The notes: generated by a model not told the origin, from the letters alone. A stretch of 62,696 bases of DNA from Clostridia bacterium (GCA_017436645.1 JAFSCR010000011.1:1-62696), one strand, 5' to 3'. Positions 37,812-48,495 are shown, counted from the first letter of the stretch. A program made the numbers and translations.

Positions 37812-39061
37812 CTCTTTCTCAGCTTCGCAATAAAGAAGCCGTCCGTTTTGTCAACATGGGGCAGAAGTGTGCGAAACTCTGCCGCTTTTTCATATTCAGA
37901 ATGCAAACCGAGGAATGCATTTACTATATCTTCGTTTTCCTGTTTATTCAGTGTGCAAGTACAGTATAAAAGCTCGCCGCCACGCTTTACGTAATAGGAA
38001 GCGGTTTCTAAAACAGAAGCCTGTTCCACGGTAAGGCTCTCCAGATCCTCCGGAATGCGGCGCCACTTAATATCCGGCTTTTTACGGATGATTCCAAGCC
38101 CTGAGCAAGGCACATCCACCATAACCTTATCGTACTTCCACATATGGTCTGGATCTAATATTCTGGCATCGTGCACCTGCGGCACAACGTTTGAAAGGCC
38201 GAGGCGAGCGGCATTTTTCCGGATTAGCTCCACCCTGTGGGGATGGATATCCCAAGCCGTAACGCTACCCTCGTTTTCCATGAGTTCCGCCATGTGTGTG
38301 GTCTTTCCGCCCGGTGCGGCACACACATCGAGTACAGCCTCACCCGGCCGGGGATGGAGCGCAAGGCTTGCCATTTGTGCACCGATATCCTGAATGGAAA
38401 TCCACCCATCATAAAACATGGGGGTTTCGGCAATATTAGAGGGTTCTTCTATATAAAGTCCATTTTCAATCTGCGCTTCTTCACCCTTGCAGAGACAAAG
38501 AACAGATTCCTTCGAAGCTTTTAAAGGGTTTACCCGAACGGATAGGGGCGGCACTTCATTACACGCCTCCAGTAGTTTTTCACACGCCGCAGCGCCAAAC
38601 TGTTCTATCCAAAGTTTTACAAGCCAATCGGGAAATGAATATGTAACCCCAAGCCTTGCCCGCAGTTTCTTAGGGTAAGACCAACCTTTGCGAAGAAGAT
38701 TTCGCAAAACACCGTTTACAAAGGAAGATGCAGAATATGCATGGCGTTTTGCCATTTTTACTGCTTCATCCACTGCCGCACGGTCCGGTACACGGTCCAT
38801 AAATCGAATCTGATAAACGGCAAGGCGCAGGATATTTCGAATATCGGGCGTAAGACTTCCAAGGGGCCTTGCAGAAACGGATTCCAGCTGAAAATCTATA
38901 AACCGAAGGTGCTGAACAGTGCCATACACCAAGGCAGTTGCGAGCGCTTTATCCCTCGGCATAAGTTTTGACGCCGCCAGACCGTTTTTTACGGCAAGAT
39001 CAGCAAAGGCATCATTATCTGTAATTTCCCGAAGAATGGAAAGCGCCAATTCCCTGGGCAT
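37802..39061 (-). CDS. rsmB: 16S rRNA (cytosine-967-C5)-methyltransferase
   Basis: Two-domain enzyme (419 residues): N-terminal NusB-like RNA-binding domain (ALSILREI to NLLRKG) and a C-terminal SAM-dependent m5C methyltransferase (DVCAAPGGKTTHMAELM; catalytic cysteines in VDVPCSGLG and CTCTLNKQEN). Its start shares one base with the zinc peptidase stop. Confidence 0.95.
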   Translation of the reverse strand: MPRELALSILREITDNDAFADLAVKNGLAASKLMPRDKALATALVYGTVQHLRFIDFQLESVSARPLGSLTPDIRNILRLAVYQIRFMDRVPDRAAVDEAVKMAKRHAYSASSFVNGVLRNLLRKGWSYPKKLRARLGVTYSFPDWLVKLWIEQFGAAACEKLLEACNEVPPLSVRVNPLKASKESVLCLCKGEEAQIENGLYIEEPSNIAETPMFYDGWISIQDIGAQMASLALHPRPGEAVLDVCAAPGGKTTHMAELMENEGSVTAWDIHPHRVELIRKNAARLGLSNVVPQVHDARILDPDHMWKYDKVMVDVPCSGLGIIRKKPDIKWRRIPEDLESLTVEQASVLETASYYVKRGGELLYCTCTLNKQENEDIVNAFLGLHSEYEKAAEFRTLLPHVDKTDGFFIAKLRKRWN

Positions 39062-39759
39062 CAGTCGTCCCTCCTGCTTCCGCCTGCTAAAAGTACAAGT
39101 CTTAAAAGCTGCAAAATTGCACTTGCGGCTGCGGCAACATAGGTAAGTGCTGCAGCAGAGAGCACTTTTTTAGCGCCTTGTGTTTCTTCCTCGGAAAGAC
39201 AACCAAGTTCATATACTGTGTTAACTGCCCTGCGGCTCGCATTAAATTCCACAGGCAGCGTAACAAGCTGAAATAAAACTACAGCAGAATAAAGAATAAT
39301 ACCGACCGGAATCAGAACGCTGAAAGATGAAATAATAATCCCTAAAATAATCAGGGGAATTGCCAGCGTGGACCCGATTTGTGCCGCAGGAAGTACCGTA
39401 TTTCTGAGCTTTATGGGCACATATCCCGTATTATGCTGAATGGCATGGCCAACTTCATGGGCGGCAATGCCGACAGCGGAAATCGATGCACTGTCATATA
39501 CGCCTTCCGAAAGACGGACAACGTTTGTCCGAGGGTCATAGTGGTCAGTAAGATTGCCTGCCACTCTTTCGATTCGAACATCAGAAAGCCCGTTACGGTT
39601 TAAAATCATGCGGGCGGCATCGGCCCCTGTTATGTTGCGGTGGTTGCCTACCTTTGAAAATTTCGCATAGGTAGACTGCACACGGCTCTGGGCAAATACA
39701 GCAAGTAAAATTGCCGGCAATAGAATGATATATGTGGGATCGTAATACGGAAAAAACAT
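39061..39759 (-). CDS. YugP-like membrane zinc metallopeptidase
   Basis: A 232-residue membrane protein of the neutral zinc metallopeptidase family often next to fmt and rsmB. An N-terminal membrane helix (about 8-24) is followed by the zinc motif HEVGHAIQHN near 112, and two or three C-terminal helices. ATG at 39759 is chosen with GGAGG five bases upstream, inside the last codons of fmt; a longer frame starts within fmt. Function in the cell is not established. Confidence 0.87.
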   Translation of the reverse strand: MFFPYYDPTYIILLPAILLAVFAQSRVQSTYAKFSKVGNHRNITGADAARMILNRNGLSDVRIERVAGNLTDHYDPRTNVVRLSEGVYDSASISAVGIAAHEVGHAIQHNTGYVPIKLRNTVLPAAQIGSTLAIPLIILGIIISSFSVLIPVGIILYSAVVLFQLVTLPVEFNASRRAVNTVYELGCLSEEETQGAKKVLSAAALTYVAAAASAILQLLRLVLLAGGSRRDD

Positions 39760-39760
39760 T

Positions 39761-40684
39761 TTAACCTCCGAAAATTGTGTGTTTGGGAATAGGGTTTCCG
39801 GCAAGGAGTGCCGAGGCGGACATCTGTTTTTTGCCTGCAAGCTGAAGGGTTAAAATTTCCACGGCGCCGTCACCTGTAGCGACAACGAGCTTCCCTCGGT
39901 TTTCGAGGACTTCGCCGGGCGTTCCCTTCCCTTCTGCCCCGGAAACTTCTATTATTTTAAAGCGTTCCCCGTCCTTATAGGAATATGCACCCGGCCAGGG
40001 AAATAATCCGCGGACTTTATCGAGAATTTCTCTTGTGGAAACGGTCCAGTCTACATTGCCGAGTTCCTTTGTAAGAAGCGGCGCATAGGAAGAATCCGCA
40101 TCGTTTTGCTTTTCTCTTGGTGCCGTACCATCGGCAAGCTTCTTGAGCGTTTCCACCGCAAGAAGAGCTGCGGAATCGGCCAGTTTATCATGGAGCGAGG
40201 CCGCCGTATCGGCGTCTTTGATTTCTACTGTACTTTTCAAAATCATATCGCCCGTGTCGAGTCCCTTATCCATGTGCATACTGGTAACACCCGTTTCCTT
40301 TTCACCATTTAAGATGCTCCACTGAATCGGGGCGGCACCACGGTATTTGGGAAGAAGGGATGCATGCATATTCACACAGCCGTATTTTGGAAAGTTGAGA
40401 ACATATTCAGGCAGCAGCTTGCCGTATGCTACCACTACGATAATTTCCGGTGCTTTTTCTTCAAGGTAAGATAAGATTGCACCGTTTCTAAGGCTTTCCG
40501 GCTGATAAACAGGAAGGCCAAGTGCTTCCGCACAGGCTTTAACGGGTGTGGGCAGAAGCTGCATGCCACGGTTTTTCGGTTTATCGGGCTGGGAAATGAC
40601 GCCGACAATTTCATGGCCTGCATCATAAAGCCCCTTTAAAACGGTCGCCGCAAAGTCCGGCGTACCCATATATACAAGTCGCAT
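39761..40684 (-). CDS. fmt: methionyl-tRNA formyltransferase
   Basis: Formylates initiator Met-tRNA. 307 residues. The catalytic Asn/His/Asp surface is visible in CVNMHASLLPKYRGAAPIQW near 107-125 and LDTGDM near 145; the C-terminal OB domain begins after about 205. It follows def by 14 bases, the conserved def-fmt pair. Confidence 0.96.
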   Translation of the reverse strand: MRLVYMGTPDFAATVLKGLYDAGHEIVGVISQPDKPKNRGMQLLPTPVKACAEALGLPVYQPESLRNGAILSYLEEKAPEIIVVVAYGKLLPEYVLNFPKYGCVNMHASLLPKYRGAAPIQWSILNGEKETGVTSMHMDKGLDTGDMILKSTVEIKDADTAASLHDKLADSAALLAVETLKKLADGTAPREKQNDADSSYAPLLTKELGNVDWTVSTREILDKVRGLFPWPGAYSYKDGERFKIIEVSGAEGKGTPGEVLENRGKLVVATGDGAVEILTLQLAGKKQMSASALLAGNPIPKHTIFGG

Positions 40685-40698
40685 AAAAATTCCTTTCT

Positions 40699-41166
40699 TT
40701 ACGCCTCTTCACGTTTTTGCAGTTCTTCTGCCTTATCTACGAACAGCACGCCATCAAGATGGTCCAGTTCATGACAAACTGCACGGGCAAAAAATCCGGT
40801 TGCCGTTTTGGTAAATGCATTTCCGTTTCTGTCAAAGGCACGGAACGTAAGTGTATCCGGTCTTGTTACCACGCCGATATATTCGGGAACGCTCAGGCAC
40901 CCTTCCGCATCGGTCTGGCTACCTGAGGACGAGAGGATTTCAGGGTTAATCATTTCAATGATACCTTCTCCTTCCCGCACATCGATTACAACCACACGGC
41001 GCAAAATGCCGACCTGCGGTGCTGCAAGACCGACCCCGTCGGATGCATACATGGTTTCTGCCATGTCATCCAGAAGATTGTGCAATTTCTCGTCAAAGTT
41101 TTCAACGGGTCTTGATTTTTTACGGAGAAGGTCATCTCCGATAATTCGAATGTTTCTTGAAGGCAT
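40699..41166 (-). CDS. def: peptide deformylase
   Basis: Removes the formyl group from nascent proteins. 155 residues, type I length. All three motifs are intact: GVGLAAPQVG near 46, EGCLSVPEY near 90 with the metal-binding Cys, and CHELDHLDG near 131 with both His ligands and the catalytic Glu. Confidence 0.96.
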   Translation of the reverse strand: MPSRNIRIIGDDLLRKKSRPVENFDEKLHNLLDDMAETMYASDGVGLAAPQVGILRRVVVIDVREGEGIIEMINPEILSSSGSQTDAEGCLSVPEYIGVVTRPDTLTFRAFDRNGNAFTKTATGFFARAVCHELDHLDGVLFVDKAEELQKREEA

Positions 41167-41189
41167 ATTGATTCCCCTTTTATTTTCAG

Positions 41190-43583
41190 TTAAAAAACCG
41201 AAGGATTCACGTCCGCAATTACGGACAGTTTCTTTTCGTTTTCAATAATGGTGCGGATTTTCGCCGCCACTTCACTTGTAAGACGGCACTTCATCCATAC
41301 GTGCCAGCGGTAAGCGTTGTTAATTTTCAGAATGCCGCAGGGCGCCGCACGGTAAAGCCGTACCGCATTGCCAAAGGCATTTTGGGCCGCATCATGGATT
41401 TTCTCGGCACTGCGCCGAACCTCGCCCTCATCTCGCCCTGACACAATAATATTTATTATATCACAAAAAGGCGGATAATTCAAAGCTTTTCTAAGAATTA
41501 TTTCCTCGTCATAAAACGCACGGTAATCATGCCGGCTCGCCGCCAAAATAACAGGGCTTTCCGGCGTGTGGGTCTGAATTACGGTTCGCCCCGTCTTCTC
41601 TCCACGGCCTGCTCTGCCTGAAACCTGGGTAATGAGGCTGAACGTTCTCTCCGCCGCCTTATAATCCCCCATATTTAAAATTTGGTCCGCATTCAGGACG
41701 CCCACAAGAGTTACATTCGGGAAATCCAGCCCTTTTGCAATCATTTGTGTGCCTAAAAGGACATCTATGTTTTCATCCCGAAAGCGGGCAAGAATTTTTT
41801 CATGTGCTTCTTTTTTTCGTGTTGTGTCCACATCCATTCGGATGACGCTTGCATCCGGAAAAAGGTCTTCCGTCAGTTCTTCTATTTTCTGTGTGCCGGC
41901 GCCAAATGCCGCCATATGGCTGCTTCCACATTCCGGGCACTTTGTGACGTTCCTTTTCCGATATCCGCACCAGTGACAGTTTAATGTGTCACTAAAGCTA
42001 TGATAAGTCAAAGTAATGCTGCAATGGGGACACTCTTCCACATGGCCGCAACTTCTGCAGTTTACGTACGTAGCGTACCCTCTACGATTTAAAAACAGGA
42101 TGCTTTGCTCGCCGTTTTGCAGATTTTTTTCAAGCTCTGCCCCGAGCGTGCGGCTGACCATGGATGTATTTCCGCCATGCATTTCCTCCCGCATATCCAC
42201 GATAATGGATTTGGGAAGGGGCGCATCATTATATCTTTCTTTCAGTTCCAAAAGACGGTATGTCCCGTTTTGTGCATGATAATAACTTTCAACGGACGGC
42301 GTTGCAGAAGCTAAAAGAAGCTTTGCACCTTCCGTTTTGGCTCTGCACATGGCAACTTCCCGTGCATGGTATCTGACGCCTGTTTCCGATTTATACGTGT
42401 CCTCGTGCTCTTCATCCATAATAATAAGCCCAAGGTTTTGGCAAGGTGCAAACACGGCACTTCGTGCCCCTACGACCACACGGGCCTCCCCACGGAAAAT
42501 ACGGAGCCACTCGTCATGTCGCTCCCCGATGGAAAGTCCGCTATGCAAAACGGCGGTTTTTCTGCCGAATCGGCTTAAAAAGCGGCCGACCATCTGGTGT
42601 GTAAGTGCAATTTCAGGCACTAACACAATGGCGCTTTTCCCATTTTCAACGACCTTTTGAATCGCCTCGAGATATACTTCCGTTTTGCCGCTTCCCGTAA
42701 CGCCATGCAAAAGCATGGGGCAAAACGGCTTTTCGGGGTGATTTTCTATGGCCTGTGCCACTTCCCCTTGCCTTTCATTTAAGGCAACAGGCAGCACATC
42801 TTTTGTATTTTCGTTCCGGTAAGGAGAACGGGACACCTCCACTTCCTCCGCCTCCAAAACACCGTTTTTAATCAGTGTGCGGACGGTGGAGGTACTGCAG
42901 GAAGCAAACAGGCACAAATCCGCCATGGAAAGGAGGCCGCTCTCTTCCATAATGCGAACAGCTCTTTCGCCTGCCTCGGAAAGTTTTTTTTGCGGCCGCC
43001 CACAAAAGCGCAGAACACGCATGCGGCGGACCTGTGTTTTCTTTTCTGTCGTGTGGGTAATCTCCACAGCACCTTTCTTTAAAAGGCTGTTCACAATCGC
43101 CCTTGTCTTCTCTCCGAGTTGTTCCTTTAAAACATCAAAAGCGCATATTCCGCCGTTTTCGGCCAAAATATCCGCTACTTTTGATTCTATATTTTCTAAA
43201 GACTTATGTCCTTTTTCCGTAAGGCGCACCCATTCTGTAAGGCGGGCGCCCGATCCGGGGGGCAAAAACAGCTTTATGGCATCGGCAAAGGTAGAAAAAT
43301 ACCGGTTTTTTATCCAATAAGCTTCCACCAGCTTTTCACGGTCAAACAAAGGCGCATCGTCCAAAACCGCCGCAATATCTTTGATTTTGCCGCCGGTTTC
43401 TTTCTCTTCCACCTTGATGACATAGCCGATTTCATGACGGTCACCTGCGCCAAAGGGAACACGAACACGAACCCCGACTCTGGCTATATTCTCCAGCTTT
43501 TCGGGGATACGATACGAAAATCCTTTATCTACCTGCCTGGTTTTACCGTCAATAATTATATTGGCAATTTTCAATCCTGTCAC
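41190..43583 (-). CDS. priA: primosomal protein N' (replication restart helicase)
   Basis: DNA helicase (about 797 residues) that restarts stalled forks. Order: N-terminal 3'-DNA-binding domain, winged helix, helicase with GVTGSGKTEVY (Walker A) and DEEH, and the zinc-binding insertion CRSCGHVEECPHC plus CHWCGYRKRNVTKCPECG. The frame opens with GTG at 43583, 13 bases after rpoZ; a TTG nine bases further in is an alternative start, as no strong ribosome binding site decides between them. Confidence 0.95.
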   Translation of the reverse strand: MTGLKIANIIIDGKTRQVDKGFSYRIPEKLENIARVGVRVRVPFGAGDRHEIGYVIKVEEKETGGKIKDIAAVLDDAPLFDREKLVEAYWIKNRYFSTFADAIKLFLPPGSGARLTEWVRLTEKGHKSLENIESKVADILAENGGICAFDVLKEQLGEKTRAIVNSLLKKGAVEITHTTEKKTQVRRMRVLRFCGRPQKKLSEAGERAVRIMEESGLLSMADLCLFASCSTSTVRTLIKNGVLEAEEVEVSRSPYRNENTKDVLPVALNERQGEVAQAIENHPEKPFCPMLLHGVTGSGKTEVYLEAIQKVVENGKSAIVLVPEIALTHQMVGRFLSRFGRKTAVLHSGLSIGERHDEWLRIFRGEARVVVGARSAVFAPCQNLGLIIMDEEHEDTYKSETGVRYHAREVAMCRAKTEGAKLLLASATPSVESYYHAQNGTYRLLELKERYNDAPLPKSIIVDMREEMHGGNTSMVSRTLGAELEKNLQNGEQSILFLNRRGYATYVNCRSCGHVEECPHCSITLTYHSFSDTLNCHWCGYRKRNVTKCPECGSSHMAAFGAGTQKIEELTEDLFPDASVIRMDVDTTRKKEAHEKILARFRDENIDVLLGTQMIAKGLDFPNVTLVGVLNADQILNMGDYKAAERTFSLITQVSGRAGRGEKTGRTVIQTHTPESPVILAASRHDYRAFYDEEIILRKALNYPPFCDIINIIVSGRDEGEVRRSAEKIHDAAQNAFGNAVRLYRAAPCGILKINNAYRWHVWMKCRLTSEVAAKIRTIIENEKKLSVIADVNPSVF

Positions 43584-43596
43584 CGACTCTTTGTTC

Positions 43597-43809
43597 TTAT
43601 TCTTCCTCTATGCCTTCCATTTTAAAATCAATCATACCCTGTGCCACTTCATTAACTGCAATGGTAACGGGCTTATCGCTTTTTATCTTTACAAGAGGCG
43701 TAGTAGTATCCAGTGCCAGTTCTCTTGCACGCTTTGCAACAACCATAGCGAGGGTGTAACGGCTGTCAAGGTTTTCCATCAGTTCGCTGATTCCGGGTTT
43801 AATCATCAT
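43597..43809 (-). CDS. rpoZ: RNA polymerase omega subunit
   Basis: Small subunit (70 residues) that supports RNA polymerase assembly. The conserved SRYTLAMVVAKRAREL segment is at about 16-31 and the KPVTIAVNEVAQG stretch follows. AAAGGAG lies upstream of ATGATG. Position between gmk and priA is conserved across Bacillota. Confidence 0.94.
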   Translation of the reverse strand: MMIKPGISELMENLDSRYTLAMVVAKRARELALDTTTPLVKIKSDKPVTIAVNEVAQGMIDFKMEGIEEE

Positions 43810-43827
43810 AATGCATTCTCCTTTTCT

Positions 43828-44406
43828 CTACTTCCTGCGTGCTGTGCGAAGCTTTTCCGCAACCAGAATTGCTTCCAAATCTTCCGCCGCACGCTCGGCT
43901 ATATCATTTACAACAATATACGTATACTTTTCTGCAAGTGCCATTTCTTCCTCTGCACGGGCAAGACGTGTTTCTATAACCGACGCCTCTTCCGTCTGCC
44001 GCCCCACAAGCCTTGTTCTAAGTTCATCCATAGACGGGGGTGCAATGAATATAAAAATTCCTTCCGGATAGTTTTCCATAACCTGCAGGGCGCCCTGCAC
44101 CTCAATTTCAAGAAGTACATCTATGCCCTTTTCCAGTTTTTCCATAACGGCCGCACGAGGCGTCCCGTAAGAGTTGCCGCAAAACGTTGCACTTTCCAAA
44201 AATCCGCCTTCCATGCGAAGTTTTTCGAATTCCGCAGCGGTCATAAAATAGTACTGCACGCCGTTTTCTTCGCCGGGACGAGGCGCTCTCGTCGTAGCAG
44301 AAATGGAATAAAACATATCCGGATGTTTGGGTAAAAAGTTTTTCAGTACCGTTCCTTTTCCGGCGCCGGAGGGACCGGATACAAGAAACAAAACGCCTTT
44401 ATTCAT
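43828..44406 (-). CDS. gmk: guanylate kinase
   Basis: Phosphorylates GMP to GDP. 192 residues. P-loop [10 protein letters not shown] is near residue 10; the GMP-binding [11 protein letters not shown] and the lid region (VGRQTEE) follow. The ATG at 44406 is used, with GAGGAG eight bases upstream; it overlaps remA by eight bases. An upstream in-frame start would lie deep in remA. Confidence 0.96.
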   Translation of the reverse strand: MNKGVLFLVSGPSGAGKGTVLKNFLPKHPDMFYSISATTRAPRPGEENGVQYYFMTAAEFEKLRMEGGFLESATFCGNSYGTPRAAVMEKLEKGIDVLLEIEVQGALQVMENYPEGIFIFIAPPSMDELRTRLVGRQTEEASVIETRLARAEEEMALAEKYTYIVVNDIAERAAEDLEAILVAEKLRTARRK

Positions 44407-44662
44407 TTTCCGTCTCCTCTGTATCGTCAAGACTGCCGAGTCTGCCGGCCGCCGTATCAGGCAAAATGGCAGAAAGAACAACGTGACCGCTGTCCATAAT
44501 CAGTACGGCTCTTGTTCGTCTTCCGTATGTAGCATCAATGGCCATTCCCTTTTCCTTTGCCTCTTGCACAATACGCTTTATAGGCGCAGATTCAGGACTT
44601 ACAATGGCAATAACACGGGCTGAGGAAACAACATTTCCAAAGCCGATATTAAATAACTTCAT
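44399..44662 (-). CDS. remA: RemA/DUF370 DNA-binding regulatory protein
   Basis: An 87-residue protein of the RemA (YlzA) family, which in Bacillus subtilis activates biofilm-matrix and osmoprotectant genes. The N-terminal core [20 protein letters not shown] and the conserved [21 protein letters not shown] stretch (shown in part) are present; the acidic tail is lineage-specific. Position before gmk is conserved. Confidence 0.92.
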   Translation of the reverse strand: MKLFNIGFGNVVSSARVIAIVSPESAPIKRIVQEAKEKGMAIDATYGRRTRAVLIMDSGHVVLSAILPDTAAGRLGSLDDTEETENE

Positions 44663-44671
44663 AGAAAACTC

Positions 44672-45550
44672 CTATTCTACATTCTGTACCTGTTCACGCA
44701 GTTTTTCGATGACCGCCTTTGTATCGATAACAAGACGTGCCACCTCAAGGTCATTGGATTTAGAGCCGACAGTGTTAATTTCTCGGTTCATTTCCTGAAT
44801 GAGAAAGTCCATTTTTCTGCCGATGGGTTCAGATGCCTGTAAAAATGCCCGCATCTGTGCAATATGGCTGTGCAGACGAATCAGTTCTTCATTTACATTG
44901 ACCTTGTCCGCAAAGACGGCAACTTCATTTAAAAGGCGGCCTTCATCTACGGGAACCGTATCTAAAATCTCCCGCATACGGGTTTCAAGCCGTGCTTTAT
45001 ACTCCGTAACAATCTGAGGGGTGCGCTTTTCCACTTCGTTTACCAGTTTTTCCATAGCATCCGTATTATCGGATAGGTCACGGAACAGCTGCTGTCCTTC
45101 CTCTTTTCGCATTTCGGAAAACCGCAGCGCCGCTTCTTCTGTCGCCTCACAGATAAGCGCTGCCATGGCATCCGTATCTTCTTCGGCACGCTGGAGCGTG
45201 AACACATCCGAAAAACGGGCCACATCACGAAGACCTACGGGCGTATCAATGGAGAAGGCTTCCCGAAGCTGATTCAGTGCCTCATAGTACCCTTTTGCAA
45301 TCTCCATGTTTACGAAAACTTCACCCGTTTCGCCGTTTAAGCCTTCCACGGAAAGGAAAACGTCCACTTTGCCGCGGCTGATGTGCTTTGTAAGGGTTTT
45401 ACGAATCATATCCTCCACAAAAGCAAAGCTGCGGGGGGTTTTTACGTTAATATCGCTGTAGCGGTGGTTTACGCTCCGGATTTCTACGGTAAATTTTTTA
45501 TCGCAACCGATTCTTTCACCACTGCCGTAGCCTGTCATACTCTTAATCAT
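44672..45550 (-). CDS. YicC/YloC-family endoribonuclease
   Basis: A 292-residue protein of the YicC/YloC family, recently shown to be endoribonucleases involved in mRNA or sRNA turnover. Signature parts: IKSMTGYGSG at the start, EIRSVNHRYSD near 25-35, and a C-terminal DUF1732-like segment (GRKMDFLIQEMNREINT, SKSNDLEVARLVID). It starts with ATG behind GAGGTAG, four bases after leuS, and leads into remA-gmk. Confidence 0.92.
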   Translation of the reverse strand: MIKSMTGYGSGERIGCDKKFTVEIRSVNHRYSDINVKTPRSFAFVEDMIRKTLTKHISRGKVDVFLSVEGLNGETGEVFVNMEIAKGYYEALNQLREAFSIDTPVGLRDVARFSDVFTLQRAEEDTDAMAALICEATEEAALRFSEMRKEEGQQLFRDLSDNTDAMEKLVNEVEKRTPQIVTEYKARLETRMREILDTVPVDEGRLLNEVAVFADKVNVNEELIRLHSHIAQMRAFLQASEPIGRKMDFLIQEMNREINTVGSKSNDLEVARLVIDTKAVIEKLREQVQNVE

Positions 45551-45554
45551 AAGA

Positions 45555-47966
45555 CTACCTCACTACAATGTTAATCAGCTTATCGGGAACGGCAATAACC
45601 TTCAAAACCTGTTTCCCGTTGGTGATTTCTTTTGCTTCCGGGCTTTCCATTGCAATCTTTTCCAGTTCTTCACAGGAAAGACCTGCAGGCACTACCATCT
45701 TACCGCGAATCTTGCCGTTTGCCTGCAGAACAATTTCGATGGATTCGTCCTTGGTTTTAGCTTCATCATATGCGGGCCAGGCGGCGTCATGTAAGTAGCC
45801 TTCAAAGCCTGCAAGCTGCCACATTTCTTCCGTAATATGGGGTGCTGTGGGATTTAAAAGAAGAAGGAATGTGCGAAGCTCTGCACGATTGATTTTGCCC
45901 AGTTTATATACGTCATTGATAAGGCTCATCATAGCCGCAATGGCGGTGTTAAACTTCATTTTTTCCGTATCTTCCGTAACTTTCTTTACGGTTTTATGCA
46001 TTGCGCCTTCAAGCTCGGGCGAATATTCGTCACCATCACAAAGCATAGGCATCAGGTTCCATACACGTTCGAGGAACTTATGGCAACCCTTTACGCCGTT
46101 TTCACTCCAAGGTGTGGTCTGGTCGAAAGCACCGATGAACATTTCGTAAGTTCTTAAGGTATCGGCACCGAAGTTTTCTACAACCTCGTCAGGATTTACA
46201 ACATTTCCACGGGATTTTGACATCTTCTCGCCATTCTCGCCGAGAATCATGCCGTGGGAAGTACGTCTTTTGTACGGTTCCTTCGTCTTTACTACGCCGA
46301 TATCATAAAGGAATTTATGCCAGAAACGGGAGTAAAGCAGGTGCAGGGTTGTATGTTCCATGCCGCCGTTGTACCAGTCAACGGGGAGCCAGTAGTCAAG
46401 TGCCTCAGCTGCCGCCAGCATATCATCGTTATGGGGGTCAATGTAGCGGAGGAAGTACCAGGAAGAACCTGCCCACTGGGGCATAGTGTCCGTTTCACGG
46501 CTTGCATGGCTGCCGCATTTGGGACAGGTTGTTTTAATCCAGTCCGTAGCCTGGCAAAGGGGAGATTCCCCTTCCGGACCCGGTGCAAAGTTTTCAATTT
46601 CGGGAAGTGTTAAGGGAAGCTGGTCCTCAGGAATGGGCACCCAGCCGCACTTATCACACCATACGAGAGGAATGGGTTCGCCCCAGTAACGCTGACGGGA
46701 GAAGAGCCAGTCACGCAGTTTATAGTTTACTCTTCGCTCGCCGATGCCCTTTTCGGTAAGGAAGTCCATGATTTTTTCCATGGCATCTTTTACCTGCAGA
46801 CCGTCAAGAATGCCGGAATTCACCATTGTGCCTGTGGCAACATCCGTGTAAGCTTCCTTCTGTACATCTTCGCCGCCTTTGACAACTTCGATGATGGGAA
46901 GGTCAAATTTTTTCGCAAATTCCCAGTCACGGGTGTCATGGGCGGGAACCGCCATAATGGCGCCTGTGCCGTAGGTCATAAGTACATAGTCAGAAATCCA
47001 GACGGGAATTTCCTTGCCGTTTACGGGGTTAATTGCCATAATGCCTTCAAGGGGAACGCCTGTCTTATCTTTATTCAGTTCGGTTCTTTCCAGTTCCGAT
47101 TTATGTGCTGCTTCCGCGCGATAAGCTTCAATCGCATCAAAATTCGAAATAAATGCCTTCAGTTCATCAATATAGGGATGTTCAGGCGAAAGTACCATGT
47201 AGGTGGCACCGTAAAGTGTATCGGGACGCGTGGTGAAAATGCGGACCGTTTTATCCCCACGGTTTAATTTAAAATCAACCTCGGCACCTTCCGAGCGGCC
47301 AATCCAGTTAATCTGCTGGGTTTTGACTTTATCGATAAAGTCAAGATCGCCAATATCGTCAATAAGGCGCTGTGCATATTCGGTAATCTTGAGCATCCAC
47401 TGGCTCTTGCGCTTCTGCACAACTTCGCCGCCGCAACGCTCGCACTTGCCGTTTACAACTTCTTCGTTTGCAAGACCAACCTTACAGGAAGTACACCAGT
47501 TAATGGGCATTTCCTGCTTATATGCAAGGCCCTTTTCAAAAAGCTTCAAGAAAATCCACTGGGTCCACTTATAGTAATTGGGGTCCGTGGTGTTTATCTC
47601 TCTGCCCCAGTCAAAGGAAAAGCCGATACTTTTCAGCTGACGGCGGAAATTATCAATGTTATTTCCTGTAACAATAGCAGGGTGAATATTATTTTTAATG
47701 GCAAAGTTTTCCGTGGGCAGACCGAAAGCATCCCAGCCCATGGGGTAAAGAACGTTATAGCCGTCCAGTCTGCGCTTTCTGGCAATAATGTCCATTGCCG
47801 TGTAGCTTCTCGGGTGGCCTACATGAAGACCGTGTGCGGAAGGATACGGAAACTCAACAAGGCCGTAAAACTTCGGCTTTTCCGATTTATTTTCTGCACG
47901 GAAAGTTTCATTCGTATACCAGTATTCCTGCCATTTCTTTTCAATTTCTCCAAAATTATAGTACAT
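45555..47966 (-). CDS. leuS: leucyl-tRNA synthetase
   Basis: Class I synthetase, 803 residues. HIGH-equivalent HGLHVGH near 45, zinc-like Cys pairs (CTSCKVG, CERCGG), large CP1 editing domain (about 225-420, including [15 protein letters not shown]), KMSKSRGN near 570 and a C-terminal anticodon-binding domain. The start at 47966 is used since GAAAGGA is nine bases upstream; a TTG start would add three residues. Confidence 0.97.
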   Translation of the reverse strand: MYYNFGEIEKKWQEYWYTNETFRAENKSEKPKFYGLVEFPYPSAHGLHVGHPRSYTAMDIIARKRRLDGYNVLYPMGWDAFGLPTENFAIKNNIHPAIVTGNNIDNFRRQLKSIGFSFDWGREINTTDPNYYKWTQWIFLKLFEKGLAYKQEMPINWCTSCKVGLANEEVVNGKCERCGGEVVQKRKSQWMLKITEYAQRLIDDIGDLDFIDKVKTQQINWIGRSEGAEVDFKLNRGDKTVRIFTTRPDTLYGATYMVLSPEHPYIDELKAFISNFDAIEAYRAEAAHKSELERTELNKDKTGVPLEGIMAINPVNGKEIPVWISDYVLMTYGTGAIMAVPAHDTRDWEFAKKFDLPIIEVVKGGEDVQKEAYTDVATGTMVNSGILDGLQVKDAMEKIMDFLTEKGIGERRVNYKLRDWLFSRQRYWGEPIPLVWCDKCGWVPIPEDQLPLTLPEIENFAPGPEGESPLCQATDWIKTTCPKCGSHASRETDTMPQWAGSSWYFLRYIDPHNDDMLAAAEALDYWLPVDWYNGGMEHTTLHLLYSRFWHKFLYDIGVVKTKEPYKRRTSHGMILGENGEKMSKSRGNVVNPDEVVENFGADTLRTYEMFIGAFDQTTPWSENGVKGCHKFLERVWNLMPMLCDGDEYSPELEGAMHKTVKKVTEDTEKMKFNTAIAAMMSLINDVYKLGKINRAELRTFLLLLNPTAPHITEEMWQLAGFEGYLHDAAWPAYDEAKTKDESIEIVLQANGKIRGKMVVPAGLSCEELEKIAMESPEAKEITNGKQVLKVIAVPDKLINIVVR

Positions 47967-47986
47967 ACTGTCCAATCCTTTCTATC

Positions 47987-48334
47987 CTAGTCGAGCTGTG
48001 CATCCACACGTTCCGCATCGCCCCAAAGGCGTTCCAGACCGTAAAACTCGCGAATATCTTTTTTAAATACGTGTACCACAACTGCACCAAAGTCCAGAAG
48101 GACCCATGCACCCTCCCTTAAGCCTTCCACACGAAGAGGGCGCTCGCCTTCCTCTTCCGCTTTATCGATAAGCGCATTTGCAAGCGCTTGCACCTGCAAA
48201 TTAGAACCGCCGGAAGCGATAATAAAATAATCGGCAACGATTGTAAGCGGACTTATATCAAGGACTTCAATGTCACTTGCCTTCTTTTCATTTAAAAATT
48301 TTGCATATCGGATTGCTTGTGTGCGGGATTCCAA
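47987..48334 (-). CDS. rsfS: ribosomal silencing factor RsfS
   Basis: Binds uL14 on the large subunit and blocks subunit joining in starvation. About 115 residues with the family core ASDIEVLDISPLT, ADYFIIASG and GAWVLLDFGAVVVHVF. Two in-frame TTG codons lie near the start; the second (48334) is eight bases after AGGAGG and is preferred over the first at 48340, which is only two bases away. It opens the long minus-strand unit. Confidence 0.93.
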   Translation of the reverse strand: MESRTQAIRYAKFLNEKKASDIEVLDISPLTIVADYFIIASGGSNLQVQALANALIDKAEEEGERPLRVEGLREGAWVLLDFGAVVVHVFKKDIREFYGLERLWGDAERVDAQLD

Positions 48335-48368
48335 ATCCAATACCTCCTATACAGTCTATATCTAGTTT

Positions 48369-48397
48369 ATTATATCTCAATTTTCCATATTTGTCTA
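48369..48397 (-). promoter_or_regulatory. promoter of the rsfS-to-TIR unit
   Basis: Minus-strand TAGACA (48392-48397), 17-base spacer, TATAAT (48369-48374), about 35 bases upstream of rsfS. No terminator is visible downstream before the TIR gene's end, so this may drive the whole 19 kb unit together with internal promoters. Confidence 0.6.
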
Positions 48398-48446
48398 CAT
48401 TTTTTTCTAAAAAAAGGGGCAGTTTTTTCCGCCTTGCAAAAAACAG

Positions 48447-48475
48447 TTGACTTTTTCATTTGTATATTGTAAAAT
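48447..48475 (+). promoter_or_regulatory. promoter of the M23 peptidase gene
   Basis: TTGACT (48447-48452), 17-base spacer, TAAAAT (48470-48475); start codon 20 bases further. Back to back with the rsfS promoter. Confidence 0.6.
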
Positions 48476-48495
48476 ATTGGTAGAGGTGGTAATTT

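Noticed and set aside
46254..46613. Several open frames on the plus strand opposite leuS, and similar frames opposite purL, proS and prkC
   Set aside because: They are shadows of codon bias in well-supported genes on the other strand and lack ribosome binding sites.
47967..47986. T-box leaders expected for leuS, trpS or proS
   Set aside because: All three genes lie inside operons with gaps of 20 bases or fewer, or overlaps, leaving no room for a T-box.
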